Assembly (NCBI GenBank): GCA_016648135.1
Contig: JADDOH010005162.1
Location: 124,001 to 188,000, forward strand
Length of the DNA: 64,000 bases
Source of the DNA: Agrypnia vestita
Lineage: Eukaryota; Arthropoda; Insecta; Trichoptera; Phryganeidae
Reading direction: 5' to 3'
In this document: in pieces, positions 36,925 through 48,756 of the stretch
Layout: the number at the start of each line of letters is the position of its first letter
Numbering within the stretch: the first letter of the stretch is position 1
The notes under the pieces: generated by a model
The model's database searches: none
What the model was told of the DNA's origin: nothing
Seen by the model: the letters and a program-made list of their open reading frames with translations, nothing else
Program-made: the position numbers and the translations under genes

Positions 36925-37424
36925 GTTTACCTAGTAGCAAAAACTTTACAAAACTTTTCCTGCCTTGTTAATGAATAGAAAATTTTCAAGCAATTATGAC
37001 ATAAGATTAATAGTTATGGAGATATGCAATATCAAATGTAACACTTATTTTTTGCAAAAAGTTGAACTGTCATTACATTAACATATATGTAGGTAGGTAC
37101 CTATCGATTATGAATAATTCATTCGCTTCAATACAACTCAAATAAAATAATAAAAATCTTGTAAACAAAAATGTATATATATAAATATATATGTATTCTA
37201 TTTTTACAAGGTTTTTATAATTTATACAAATATTACAGCTATAGTTTTTACAAAAATAAATCAGAAATATTTAAAAAAATCTAACTTCGATATTGCATAC
37301 ATATTTCCATAATTAGGTACCTACCTATTAATATTAGGTCATGGTTGCTTGAACATTTTCGCCTCATTATCAAGGCAGGAATCCATCTGTTTTTGCTACA
37401 AGCTATGAAACACCTTGTACATGG
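36925..37424. repeat. ACAGGGTGT-family foldback, degenerate
   Basis: The left arm has TTCCTGCCTTGTTAATGAAT and AGTTATGGAGATATGCAAT. The right arm has the inverted equivalents, with TTGATGCATAC-type and AAGGCAGGAATCCATC, ending near ACACCTTGTAC. The centre is TA-rich. Same architecture as 38121-38955. Confidence 0.6.
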
Positions 37425-37699
37425 ACGCGCGCGCATTTTGTTGCGTACTAATATTTCACTTTAACAACTAACTTCATTGTTTCGCATTTCCGTTACACGC
37501 TGCGTGCGCAACTTCCGTTACAGTAAAAATGTTACCCTCAATGCGCCAAAATATGTACCACTTAAAAAATCTATATTAGAAATGCCTGCATGCTCACTGC
37601 CTATCCCTCCTGGGAAACTAGGTAATGGCTAGTTTGTCAGATAGTATCTATGAGACGGAACATCTAGCGTCCTTACCTGGGTAGGCTGTTCCGGTCGCC

Positions 37700-37970
37700 C
37701 TCTGTCTCTCGTACCATCCACTTATTTATTTATTTCTCCACTCTTCTCTCCTCTTGACGGATTACTGCTTCGCATCCGCCAGAGTGCAGCGGCTCTCCGG
37801 AACGTCTCTCGACCAATCAGATCCTCGCCCGGCGACGCCGTCCCGCTCTGCCCTCGCGGCGAGAGGGAGACGGCGCACGTCGGGGGCGGGGCCGCTCGGG
37901 GCCCCGCCCAGCCGAGGGTGCGGCGTCACAATTTTTGTTTTGGGAGGAGTGGGGGATCGTTTGATACAAG
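37700..37970. promoter_or_regulatory. GC-rich island
   Basis: About 270 bases of very high GC, including GGGGGCGGGGCCGCTCGGGG. Open frames exist on both strands because of composition but none shows a family signature. It could be a conserved noncoding element, a CpG-like segment or an inserted repeat. Confidence 0.25.
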
Positions 37971-38120
37971 CGACGTGTAATAATAATAATACCCGGTAGA
38001 GGTTTTTCACCCCGCAAAGGCATGAACCCGGGACCGTAGGCCTGTATGAATGTGAAAATTTATTTTTTGTCTAAACTATGTTTCTGTGTATTTATTTGCT
38101 TATTCACTTTTTGCATACAT

Positions 38121-38955
38121 ACAGGGTGTCTCACTGGTAGCAAAAAAATTTGGCACAGGTGGATTCCTGCCTTGATAATGCGTCGAAAATGTTGAAGCAA
38201 CCATGACTTGATATCAACAGTTATCATCATCATCATATCACTCTTGGCTCTACAACCCCTGGTGGGTCTTGGCCTCCTCAAGAGTCTTCCTCCACTCATC
38301 TAGGTTTAGTGCCAGCTCTCTCCAGTTCAGAAGCTCCAAGGAAGAAATATCTTTGAGGACATTGTCACACCATCTTAATTTTGGCCTTCCTAAGCTCCTT
38401 CGCCCTATCGGCCTTGAGTTCAGCAGGGACTTTGGTGCTTGATGCTCGGACATTCTCTCCACATGACCCAGCCACCAAAGTCTTCCCAGTTTATCAATAG
38501 TTACTTAATTATAGAGATATGCAATTCGTATCAAAGTTTGCATTTGTTTTTCAATATTTCTGACTTATTTTTTGTTAAAAGTTGAACTATCATTATAGTA
38601 ACTTATATCGATAGTGAAAAACTTATTCGCTTCAATTTACCTAACTCAAATAAAATGATAAAAATCTTGTGAAAAATCTGATTTCAATTTTGTAAGGTTT
38701 TCATCATTTTATTCGACTTACCTATATTACCTAAAGCGAATGAATTTTTCATTATCGATTTAAGTTACTGTAATGATAGTTCAACTTTTTGCAAAAAATA
38801 AGTAGGTAAGAAATATTGAAAAAAAATGCTAACTTTGATATTGCATATCTCCATAACTATTGATATTAGGTCGTAGTTACTTGAAAATTTTAGACTCATA
38901 ACATAGGCAGGAATCTACCGACCAAGTTTCTGCTGCTAGCTCTGGTACACCCTGT
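38121..38955. repeat. ACAGGGTGT-ended foldback interrupted by a LINE
   Basis: The ends ACAGGGTGT (38121) and ACACCCTGT (to 38955) begin long inverted arms, which share ATTCCTGCCT, AATAGTTA, GAGATATGCAA and AACTATCAT/ATGATAGTT blocks meeting near 38690. The left arm is split by a LINE copy (38224-38491) bordered by a 12-base target duplication. Other family members: 26887, 36925, 59450, 63357. Confidence 0.75.
38224..38491 (-). pseudogene. 5'-truncated LINE copy with target duplication
   Basis: The minus-strand frame reads LWWLGHVERMSEHQAPKSLL, RSLGRPKLRWCDN and LNWRELALNLDEWR, and closes at EEAKTHQGL with a stop. It ends in an (ATG)n tail on the minus strand. TATCAACAGTTA (38212-38223) and TATCAATAGTTA (38492-38503) flank it, a target duplication with one mismatch. 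Sister copy at 53500-53762. Confidence 0.85.
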
Positions 38956-38957
38956 AT

Positions 38958-39137
38958 ATTTGGTAAAAAATCAAAATTAAATATTTATCTGGCGGAATAT
39001 TATGAACTATTAAAATCTAAATAATAATGTGTCAATTATTTTCATTAGAGTTTTACTAGATATATAGCTTATTTCGGTTTCTTTTCAAAATATATGCTTA
39101 GGAAAGTTATGCTCGATGTTCTCACTGCACGCCACTG
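38958..39137 (-). mobile_element. hAT-MITE, one end missing
   Basis: Contains TTATTTCGGTTTCTTTTCAA, ATATATGCTTAGGAAAG and the terminus TTCTCACTGCACGCCACTG of the CAGGNGCGTGCAGTG family. The other terminus is replaced by the neighbouring foldback. Confidence 0.6.
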
Positions 39138-39596
39138 ATACCTAGGCATGTATTATGTAGGTATACCTGCCTAGGCGGGTACTGTCGAATACACCTAGGT
39201 GCATTCCTAATAGAGAGAGCTACTGACAATAATAAAAAAAGCCCACAGACGCTGTGAAAATGAAGTACATTGTGTAGGGAAGGTAGGTAGGCAGCCAGAT
39301 AATCCGAGCACACGAGACGCGACAATGGTGGACGATGACATTCCAGTCGGAACACTGATTCCATTGTGTGCGTCTGGAATTAAAAAACGTTATAAATAAT
39401 ACGAACAAGAAAGCAGCAACGGCTTAGTATCGAGAGGTGTCCCACTCACGACTTTCTAGCAAAGCTTCTCATAGCTATATTCGAGTTTTGTATCTATGGC
39501 GTAAATTTTAGTTTTTAGGTAGGTATAACAATATTTTTATGTGTATGTTCTAAGAACAGAATTGTTGGATTTCGTCCGCAAAAGGGAAATCATTAA

Positions 39597-40722
39597 TTAA
39601 GATAAATTATGGAAGTCTCACGGAGACCAAGTTATTTAAATGGGTTACATCTTTACATCTTTATAGGACAGCACAGGGCTTGTGAGCTGGCTTAAGTGAT
39701 CACTTTACGCAATGCAACGTTCACCATTCCACCGTAAGAACATTCACACGTTACCAAATTTTCGAAAGTTGTAAATATAATATGTGGGGTATAAAAGCAA
39801 AGGAAGCAAAATCAAAACACAGTATAGTAAAGCATACAGTATTATATCTTCATACAATCAGCCGAAACGACGCCCTTCGAAATCTCGGTATACTTCGAAC
39901 TGCTCAGCCGCCGCAGGGCTGCAGTAACGTACGGACGCAAGCAGGGTGAGACGCTCCCACGCATACATTTAGGTCAGTTTATGGCACCCCAAACCATAAA
40001 GAGTCAGTCAATGAGCAGCCCTGGTGCGTTTTTAACCAAGTTTAAGTACCAAGCGGCCGTAGGTATTTATTTCAAGGACACTGCCAAGATAACATACTGT
40101 ATGTATTTATTATACTGTGATCAAAAACAATAAAGTGTTTTAAATGCAGTCGCCGCTGATTGCTAATTTAAAATGTACCTACCTACCTACTGAATTCTAG
40201 ATATTGTGTATGTATGTAGGTATCAGCGGTGAGAACAAGAAGCAAAAAAAATCGAAATTTAATATTTTTCTGCCAGAATATTATGAAATATTAAAATCTG
40301 AATAATATGTTAATTACCTACTGTGATTGGAATATTACGAGATATAACTACCATTTTCTTATTTCGGTTTCTTTTCAAAATATATGGTAAATTCATAAAT
40401 CTATCCCTTCCAAACTCATGTTTACTATAAATTTGTAGGCTATGTTTCCTGTAAATTCTCGAATCCTCGATGACTGCATTATTTTTTTTTGGATGTTGCT
40501 TCCTTTGCTTTTATAATCGGACATAGGTATGTTCTTTATGTGTCTTCTCTCAAATATTTACCTTAACCATCTACAGTCGAAAATTAGTACTTCCCATGAC
40601 AAAATATACATAGTTGTCACCGCTGGTAATGACAGCTATGTATTTCTTATTTTTATTCTACTTACAAGTGGCTTATAAATAGTTTCGTCTCTATGAGACT
40701 TCTATAATTTATCTTACCTAAT
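39597..40722. mobile_element. TIR element W with nested MITEs
   Basis: The left end AAGATAAATTATGGAAGTCT and right end AGACTTCTATAATTTATCTT are about 40-base inverted repeats, so the whole 1.1 kb behaves as one W element. Inside are the ends of a GTATAAAAGCAAAG MITE (39780 and about 40527). Between these is a fragment of the hAT MITE (40224-40386: GGTGAGAACAAGAAGC, TTTCGGTTTCTTTTCAAAAT). This is a three-level nest. Internal boundaries are approximate. Confidence 0.6.
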
Positions 40723-41100
40723 TAAGTATTTATGTTTGATATACCTACAACAACTTTACTTATCATCGTTCACCATCACTAGGTTCATATGTTTTTAAAG
40801 AAAAATAACTGTAACAAGAAGTGTTTTTTTTCTTTTTGTAGTATCTAAATTATATAGGTAGTACAATAATTTTCTTTGTACAAATGAGATCAATTAATAA
40901 TAATTTAATATTTCATAACAATTTATAATAAAAAAACGACACATTTAAGCAACAAAAATATATCGTATGCTACATTGTAGATATAATAATGTTAATACCT
41001 AGTTAGATGCGCGGAATTTTTCGAAAGAGTTTCGAGACAAATGCAAAAGATTGATGGAATTCGTTTAAAAACCTACCACGCTAACCTCCATTTTTTTAAA

Positions 41101-41270
41101 ATAGAGATGCGAACACGGAATACGTGTCACATCAATATTCTTACTATTTTAAAACTAAGTTAAAACGCTTGTACTTTGAAAATAGGACTTACTTGCTGGT
41201 CTTGAGTGAGGTTTGAACCCGTGACCTTCGGATCACGAGACGAGAGTCCTAACCACAAGACCAACAAGCC
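41101..41270 (-). mobile_element. tRNA-derived SINE, family A copy 2
   Basis: On the minus strand it begins GGCTTGTTGGTCTTGTGGTT (A box), has a B box GGGTTCAAACC, then the family body and the end TCGCATCTCTAT. This is the copy, with that at 42171, in which the tRNA-like head is best preserved. Confidence 0.85.
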
Positions 41271-41429
41271 ACTATTGCTATAACTATGTCAATTTTTGGA
41301 ATTTTTGAATGATTGATGACTAAAATTATTATTAAAACTTCAAGGTATAGGATAAAGAACAAAACACGATATTTTGAAATATTTTAGGGTAGTTGTAGCC
41401 CCTGACCAGAATCGTTCTCCAATTTCTGG

Positions 41430-41540
41430 TTTATTCGATAACGCCAGATCTTTCGCGGACGCCGTCTGTTCCTGTTGCCTTCAATACTCATCTCGCATAC
41501 CTATCTTCTTAACCATCCCCTCCTCGCTAGAGTATGAGAG
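41430..41540 (-). pseudogene. LINE 3'-end fragment
   Basis: Complement of CCAGATCTTTCGCGGACGCC and CTTAACCATCCCCTCCTCGC, the same segment as in 20885-21205. Very short. Confidence 0.55.
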
Positions 41541-42170
41541 ATGAGACGGGTTACTTATATACCTCTGTGTGACAGAATACATCGATGTAAAAGATTTAAT
41601 CAGGAATATAAAAAAATACCTGCAATAAGAGCATCAGGAATGCTGGGCGGCTGTGCGTCAGAGGGCGCACCCCGCAGCTGACATTACGCAGGATCATCTG
41701 ACATATTATGCCCTTAAAATATTGGTTTACCGTGGCTATTTGGACCCAGTTTAAATATTTAATCTGAAGATTCTTAACCCGTGCCTTTACGAGTGGAAAT
41801 CTTTTCTAAATATTTTCCATTAAATATAGATGAATAAAGGTATCATTGATTGATTTCTGTTTTCTATAGGTACTACATATTCAATTCAAGGATTTAAGTA
41901 GATATGCGATGAATACGGAAAACATAAGTGGATAGGTATATATTCGAAAATTTAATGTCACATCAACACTCTTACAATAACTACGATGATTAAAATTATG
42001 TTCTCGGAAATAATCGATAATGTGTGTTTCATCAAAATGCAAAGGTTATTCTCTATGTAACGATGTCCGTCACTAACGCTACCAGATGGCGTAAATATGG
42101 TGTATAAAATGCAAAAAATGCGTAAATATGATTATAAAAAGCAAAAAAAAACATAATTGTCTATAAGAGT

Positions 42171-42344
42171 AGCTTGTTGGTCTTGTGGTTAGGACACTGG
42201 CCTCGTGATCCAAAGTTCGCGGGTTCGAACCTCACTCCGGACTAGCAAGTTAGTCCTATTTTCATAGCACAAGCGTTTAGCTTAGTTTGAAAATAGTAAG
42301 AATATTGATTTGCCACGAATTCCGTGTTCACATCTCTATTTAAA
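42171..42344 (+). mobile_element. tRNA-derived SINE, family A copy 3
   Basis: AGCTTGTTGGTCTTGTGGTT (A box region), GCGGGTTCGAACCTCACTCC (B box region), AGTTAGTCCTATTTTCATAG, then TCCGTGTTCACATCTCTATT and a short A tail. The head resembles a Glu/His-type tRNA D arm (TGGTTAGGA). Intact enough to define the family. Confidence 0.87.
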
Positions 42345-43170
42345 ACGAATGTCCTACACCACACACTACAAATCAAGTCGCTACACTACGCTAGATGGCA
42401 TTGTTCTCATAGCCCTAACTTGCGGCCGAAATATATAATACAATAATGTTTTTACATGCATGGGTGCATAATTTATAAAGTAACGAATGTGCATGCTTCA
42501 GAAATACCGAATCATCAATACCGGGTGCGAATGCATACCGGATATATTAATAAGGCCGCGAATTATATCTCGTTCTCTCGCTCTATCGCATGCAGCTGAG
42601 CTGAAAGACTGCATCTGAAAACTGTGTGTGAAGAATGTTTCTTTCTTTGTCTTTCGCTCGTACAACGGGTCGAAATCAGAGTCGGTCAGATTCTTAAATA
42701 ACTTCTCAGTCTTGGCATTTTTAAAATAAGATAAACGCTCTACTATAGGTATGTTACGACCTAAATGTGAGACAAAATAAGAATTTGGAGATAGTAGGGT
42801 TTAAATTTGTTTGTCTTTCTAATTTAAATAGTACCTACCTACTGTAAGAATTTAAAGACTTTTGCATATTAATATGACAAAATACAAAATACCTACCATT
42901 ATTTTGTTCATATTTCTAAAATAATCGCAACTTAACAGCAATATTCTTCCAATTAATTTAATGGTCAAACGCAAATCTAACACTTTTTATTGAAAATCAA
43001 TAATGGAAAGTCACACAAACATGATATTTTGGTAAGTAGTAGGATTAACGATGTAAAAAATTATATCATTCTTAAATCGTTTATTTTGGGAAAGTAAGGG
43101 TTTTGAGAGGGGGCGATATTCTCATAGTAAGAATAGCGATTACTATAGGTTCCTTTTTTATTTTTAACTA

Positions 43171-43335
43171 GCTGCAACTCGTAAAAAATGACGAAACATT
43201 TGGTTCGCGTCTTTGCTTAGCCCGATTCGCGTTTGCTGGCCCCGGATTCAAGCCCCGTCTTCGGCTGTTTAATTTCGTTTTTCGTCAGACAGACATACAG
43301 ACGGACAGACAATGAAATTATAATATTTGATTTTG
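43171..43335 (+). mobile_element. tRNA-derived SINE, family B copy 2
   Basis: AGCTGCAACTCGTAAAAAAT, TTGGTTCGCGTCTTTGC, a B-box-like GGATTCAAGCCCC, a GTCAGACAGACATACAGACG run, and the ATTATAATATTTGATTTTGT end. Same order as 13085-13342 on the other strand. Confidence 0.65.
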
Positions 43336-44409
43336 TGAACAAAAACGTGATGGCAAAAATTGAATCTGCGGATGCTTAAACCGACTGTACGGCACTGCTC
43401 TCAGCTATTTTAGATGAATATTTTCACTGCTCACTTGAATAAAATTTAAAAAAAATCATTGCCTAAGAGTGGCAGAGTTATTTAAATTATACATTTATTT
43501 GAATTATAAAGTTCCGACTGGAGACGCTGCAATTAAGAAGAATTAATTACCAGTTATATTCGGCCTTGAGGCAGATCACGTGATGCTATAAAAAATATTC
43601 ATAGAAATAATACAATACGGTGATTTGGGTAAAAGTTCTGGAATTCGCTACGGACATTTTTCATTTATTTGTTTTCTTTGTTCATTCGTTTTATGTATGT
43701 ATTATACTATGTAGGTCCCCAACATATTTGGCCGGCGGGAGAGAGAGGGAGCAAGGATTGTTTGTCATTTCCTTTTCAAGTTGATACGTGCGTGATGCCC
43801 ACAAAACCACCATTTCCATTCAAACAGACACGCGAACACTTTTTGGCTTTTCTGAATGTCGTCCATGACGACATTTTTGACCATGATTCATTATTATTTG
43901 CGTTTGTCGGGCATTTCGAATCGTGGACAAATAGGCCGGTCGAAGTGTAAAAAAATTCGGGTTAAAATTTCAATCGTCATGTACCAACGCATTGCAACGG
44001 TGTGGTCGAAATTATTGAAGTGATAACCATGTAATGGTAGTTGGATGAAATGGATCTACAGGAGGCTTTGATGACAACTGGATGTTCGGTTGCGTAAGGA
44101 AACGTAATCGAAAACACAAAAAAAAACAATTTTTTAATATTTTGCATATAAAAATCTTGCTAATGACCATGGCATATGGTTACGGTATATCCATTTTCGA
44201 ATGAATTTGCACAATCTGTAACGTTGTTCTGGCGTAAATCTATTCACGCTGAAATCAGTTGTCAGCTCTCAAATTGACTGCCGCTGGAAAAGGTGTTGCC
44301 AATTCAAAAACCAACCCCAAAAAACGTCCAAAATTTGGACACTAATGTTATAAAACTATATTTCCAAGAAAGCCAATAACATAGCCATTACAATGATATG
44401 TATGTGTGT

Positions 44410-44690
44410 TATTTCATTTTAAAGTTCTTTAGCTTTCATCTCTCCACTGCTAGATATAGGCCTCTTCCATACCTTTCCATTCTTCTCTGTTGTTTGCTTC
44501 TTATAGCCTTTTCTTCTCCCATCCCCCACAATGCCTGTATCGTCAGCCCATTTTTTGTGAGATCTTTCCACGCCTTTTTATTCTCCCAAGGTCTTCACTT
44601 CAGAACTCTAGGAGTCCTACCATCCTACCTTGCAGCATTCCATATCCATTGCCATTTTAACTGGGCTACATGATCCATGATATCCACTAC
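44410..44690 (-). pseudogene. RTE-type LINE, 3' end remnant
   Basis: Minus-strand pieces read VAQLKWQWIWNAAR, a frame-broken DGRTPRVL segment, WKDLTKNGLT and finally RMERYGRGLYLAVER before a stop. The LKW.WAGHVAR / DGRW..RV / W.DDI order with a closing Ala-Val-Glu-Arg is familiar from insect RTE elements. It is frameshifted and 5'-truncated. Confidence 0.65.
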
Positions 44691-44693
44691 TTT

Positions 44694-44930
44694 CAGGGGC
44701 GTGCAGTGAGAACATTGAAGCAAGACATTTACGAAAGAATATACATACAGGAAAAAAATCGAATTAAAACATGTATCTCGTAATATTCCTATTCCAATTA
44801 TTATCATATTTTAATATATCGTAATATTCTATTAGGTACATAAATATTTTATTTCAATGATTTTTACAAATATATGTCTTCGTAAAAGTCATGTTTCAAT
44901 ATGCTCGCTGTATACGCCTGACTACTCTAG
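44694..44930. mobile_element. hAT MITE, 237 bp, with 8-bp target duplication
   Basis: The termini CAGGGGCGTGCAGTGAGAAC and the complement-related CTCGCTGTATACGCCTG bound it. Flanks ACTACTTT (44686-44693) and ACTACTCT (44931-44938) match at 7 of 8 bases. It lies only 145 bases upstream of the homeobox exon acceptor. Confidence 0.8.
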
Positions 44931-44942
44931 TTCTGCGCCTAA

Positions 44943-45281
<339 letters not shown>

Positions 45282-45554
45282 TAAACAGGCACACAGAGGC
45301 GTTGATAATACATATATGATCATGTCATATTCGAAATGTTCGTAAAATATATATACTTTGTACTCTAACGTCGCTCTAGGTCCATATTTCAATGTCAATA
45401 GTGACCTGATGATGGTCTGTTTGAAAAAAAAAATACATACATTTAATTCAAACAACAAAAAATGGATATATCAACTCTTCTAAGATCTATTTTTTTAATA
45501 TTGGTTGAACGGTTGCAACTTTGTAGATTTATATTAAAAAATATATATTATTTA

Positions 45555-45972
45555 TTTTAATCTACTTATATTCATTAATTGCACCTACATGTTTCGGAAA
45601 ACCCTTTCCATCGTTAGGGTGTTTTATAAATCTCAAAATATTAAAATAAATGATGTTAAAAAACATTTAAGATGTCTGAATAATCAAAGTTTTTCTGATT
45701 TTGCAAATCATTTATTAGAAAATGATCACGGTTTTGATAAAAAATTAGGACTTTCTACTTTACACATATATAATTTTGGTCATTTTCATTCACATGATAA
45801 TTTTCTAATAAATGATTTGCAAATTCAGAAAAACGATGATTTTTCAGACATCTTAAATGTTCTTAAATATCATTCATTTTGATATTTTGACATTTATAAA
45901 ACATTCTGACGATGGAAAGGTTTTTCCGAAACATGTAGGTGTAATTAATGAATATAAAATAAGCAGATTAAA
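45555..45972. repeat. long foldback in the homeodomain intron
   Basis: Arms of about 173 bases (45555-45727 and 45797-45972) are highly complementary. They include GCACCTACATGTTTCGG / CCGAAACATGTAGGTGT and GATTTTGCAAATCATTTATT / inverse. The right arm on the + strand has CTGACGA-T-GGAAA-ggtt-TTTCC-GAAACATG; the left arm has the same on the minus strand with CTAACGA. The open frame across it (45589-45882) is a by-product of AT-rich complementarity. Confidence 0.85.
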
Positions 45973-46084
45973 AGAAATAATAAAATCAATTTATTTTTTT
46001 AATATCGTCTGCAGCATATGCATTTATATTAAAAAGAAATGCACACTAGAATGATTTAATAATTTATAAAATATATCGTTTTAC

Positions 46085-46340
46085 CAACTTGTGCTTTCCA
46101 TTTTCCGCAAACAACAGACAACTAACACTTCGCTCAGCCTCAACATCTAATACTGGTAGGTTAGTTGAAGTAAATTGCGTCCACGAAACTAATTTCGGTG
46201 ACCGTGCTTCCGCGGTAGCTGGACCAAAGTTATGGAGTAAACTACCAAATAAACTGTGACAAACAGACAGCTTAGCATACAACTAAAGACGCACCTATAT
46301 AGAAAATCATATAAAAACATATGGAATTATGCCACTCCGT
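46085..46340 (+). pseudogene. LINE 3'-end fragment with VAGPKLW motif
   Basis: The + frame reads ETNFGDRASAVAGPKLWSKL then PNKL and a stop. This YGDRAFSVAGPKLWN.LP signature marks the C-terminus of CR1/L2-like non-LTR elements. Only this end is preserved. Confidence 0.72.
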
Positions 46341-46844
46341 TATGACACTTCCTAATGTTTTCCACTCCTAGTATGCACTCCGCGAAAACACCTAATTCTT
46401 ACTGGCACTCTCAAGTATAGTTTTAACCTTTATTTACATTTTTTGGATGTCATCTATTGTGTATTAAAAGTAAATAATTATTTTATCCAGTTTTTTTAAC
46501 ATAGCAAACTAGTTTTTACTTTATTTTTTTGTATGAAGCGCCGTTTTTTATTATTTTTTAAATATGATGAAGACCTAAAAGGTCTAATGGATAAATTTTA
46601 CATTATAGTTCGATATAATATAATATAATATAATATAATAATAAGGGCACAAAGTCATTCGTTTTAGCACTTTGTTTGGCTGAGTTTTAGCACTTTTGTC
46701 TCTTATAGGTGAATACTTACGAAAATTTGAGGCCAATTATTATTATTAATATAAAGAAGAAGGAAACATAATATAGAATAGTTTTCCTCTCCACGGCTTC
46801 CCCTCGTAGTTGCGGCAATATGACTTGCCACTTGCGCAATATTT

Positions 46845-46990
46845 GCTTGAGGTCTGTCGGAGGCCTCCGCGGAGGGCTGAGAGCCGTGCGGCCGCCCTTG
46901 TCGCGGGGATTAGCCCGGGAACACGGGGCCTCCCCGCCGCCCCGCGCGCCCGGCATAGAAACCGCGGTGAAAGGGAAACTTTCACTACGG
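46845..46990. promoter_or_regulatory. GC-rich island with GGATTAG site
   Basis: About 145 bases with very high GC starting about 1.6 kb downstream of the homeobox exon, apparently single-copy, including CGCGGGGATTAGCCCGGG. GGATTA is the core bound by K50 homeodomains such as Otx, which makes autoregulation a possibility. Open frames on both strands are compositional. Function is inference. Confidence 0.3.
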
Positions 46991-47166
46991 CCACTAGAAA
47001 AATATACACTGCCGGGGGTGGTACGCGCTAGGAATGTTATGAATAATGGAAGATCTGTATGTACAGTGGTCCCTCCGTATCCGCGGCGGATGCGCTCCTA
47101 GAAAAGGCCGCGAATAGTGAGAATCCGTACAAATACGAGTTTCGGAGAATGATATTAATTACGAAA

Positions 47167-47460
47167 CATAAAAAAACTAAGTTTTTATTATACTCCCTTT
47201 CTCGTTGAAACAGGTTTCGCGCCTACTCCACGCGTCGGGCTCGAAAATTAAACAATATATAAATCGTTAAAATTTCGGAAAATCCAAAATTATACAATCA
47301 TTTTAAATTTTTTTTTAACTAATCTTTGTTAGATCATTTTCATCGTCGCCACGAGTCTGTCTGTTTCAGCTCGATTGGATCACGGGAAAAGGGTTAATCG
47401 ATCCAAAGTTTTTTCGGCAGTCAAGCAGACGCTACGAGTTAAAAGAAAGGGAGTAAGAAA
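47167..47460 (+). mobile_element. ACTCCCTTT-ended element
   Basis: ACATAAAAAAACTAAGTTTT and ACTCCCTTTCTC at the left, TCGATTGGATCACGGGAAAA inside, AAGAAAGGGAGTAAG at the right. About 290 bases, the most compact copy of the family. Confidence 0.7.
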
Positions 47461-47724
47461 ACATCTTCTCACTATATTTTGGTACATAAACGTTAATAAA
47501 ATTATATAAAACAAACAATATTCCACTATAATTTTGGAAAATATAATTTTGGATTGAATTTCTCCTGCCCTTTAAATCCTTATAAACTTCTCGATTATAT
47601 TTCATTGATCTATCGATCATGGGGCCCACTTTCATGATTTTGTCTCTTAATCGATTGCTGTATGAAAAAACATATTTTAATGATTTAGGACCGATTGTAT
47701 CAACTTTGTGTAAATCAGTCCGGC

Positions 47725-47800
47725 CCGTTTGGTACAGTGAGTAAGGCTTCTCACACCGAGGGTTCCGGGTTCGATTCTTTCCGATCTCTTTAATATTTAT
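47725..47800 (+). repeat. tRNA-like SINE head fragment
   Basis: GTTTGGTACAGTGAGTAAGG and GAGGGTTCCGGGTTCGATTC provide A- and B-box-like segments similar to the SINE at 33266. The acceptor ends do not pair and there is no family tail. Confidence 0.5.
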
Positions 47801-47959
47801 GTGGCAATCAATTAGGTTATGATTCTTCCATATTGCGGTAATTTATGAATCAGATCCCTTATCCATCTTCTTGAACAAGTTGTAGAATAGCAATATATTT
47901 ATATGTAGATATGTTCTGAAAACACAGTTACTGAATTTTATCCCCGGAATGATTATTAA

Positions 47960-48303
47960 TTAACTAAGATAAATTATAGACCTTTTATAATACATATAAA
48001 TTTTAAAAGTTTTTCTATACTCGTAGAATGGCCTAATAAGTATTTTTAAAATATAGAGGTTTCAGTACCTGCTGCGAAATCTATGTATACTGTTAACAAG
48101 AAAAGACTACAAATGTCTCTGGTAGTAAATTTGATAATGTGTGGATGTTCTTACAATGAAAATGGTGAACGTTGCATTATGTACAGGGATCACTTGAGCC
48201 GGTTAATACAGGCCGTAAGCCCTGGGCCATCCTGTAAAAAGACATTCATACATGTTTTTCATGTAAATAGTTTTGTCTCTGTGAGACTTTTATAATTTAT
48301 TAA
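47960..48303. mobile_element. TIR element W, copy
   Basis: The left end AACTAAGATAAATTATAGAC and right end TGAGACTTTTATAATTTATT are inverted. Between are CAATGAAAATGGTGAACGTT and GGGATCACTTGAGCCGG, inverted equivalents of blocks in 33910-34273. Confidence 0.55.
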
Positions 48304-48756
48304 ATTAAGTTGTAGAATGGTCGCCTCATGTATTAACTTTTAAATATATACAGCGGTATCACCTTGATCTAGGATTCTGGTGGACAGAAATAAATTTGAT
48401 GCGGGCAATGAGTCATCATTTTATGAGCATGTGTGGATAGATGAATGATGACGGAATGCGTGGATTTTGTAAATATTTGAAAATAACGCATTACTTATGA
48501 TTACTAAAATCGTCTTTATTTTGTAAAATGGAAAAATGTATCATCCGCGAATACGTGAAACCGCGAATATCGAGGGATTACTGTATTTCGAATAAAAGTA
48601 ATTTGACACTGTACCTACTGCGAATACGAGTAAGCATAATGTCTATGGCCTTTGTTCGATGTTTATGAGCTTTCTACGAGCCCACAACTTTCCATAGTGC
48701 ACGCTCTATTAAAATCTTGTTTCTATGATTTTGACACATGACTGTTTGACACATGA

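Noticed and set aside
42171..42245. Possible functional tRNA gene
   Set aside because: Good A and B boxes but imperfect anticodon and acceptor stems; repeated four times with a common SINE body.
43669..43950. 93-codon + ORF upstream of the homeobox exon
   Set aside because: Balanced composition but no motif or in-frame phase-1 donor leading to the otd exon; left unannotated.
45589..45882. 97-codon ORF in the foldback
   Set aside because: Produced by an inverted repeat; no similarity and lies in the intron.
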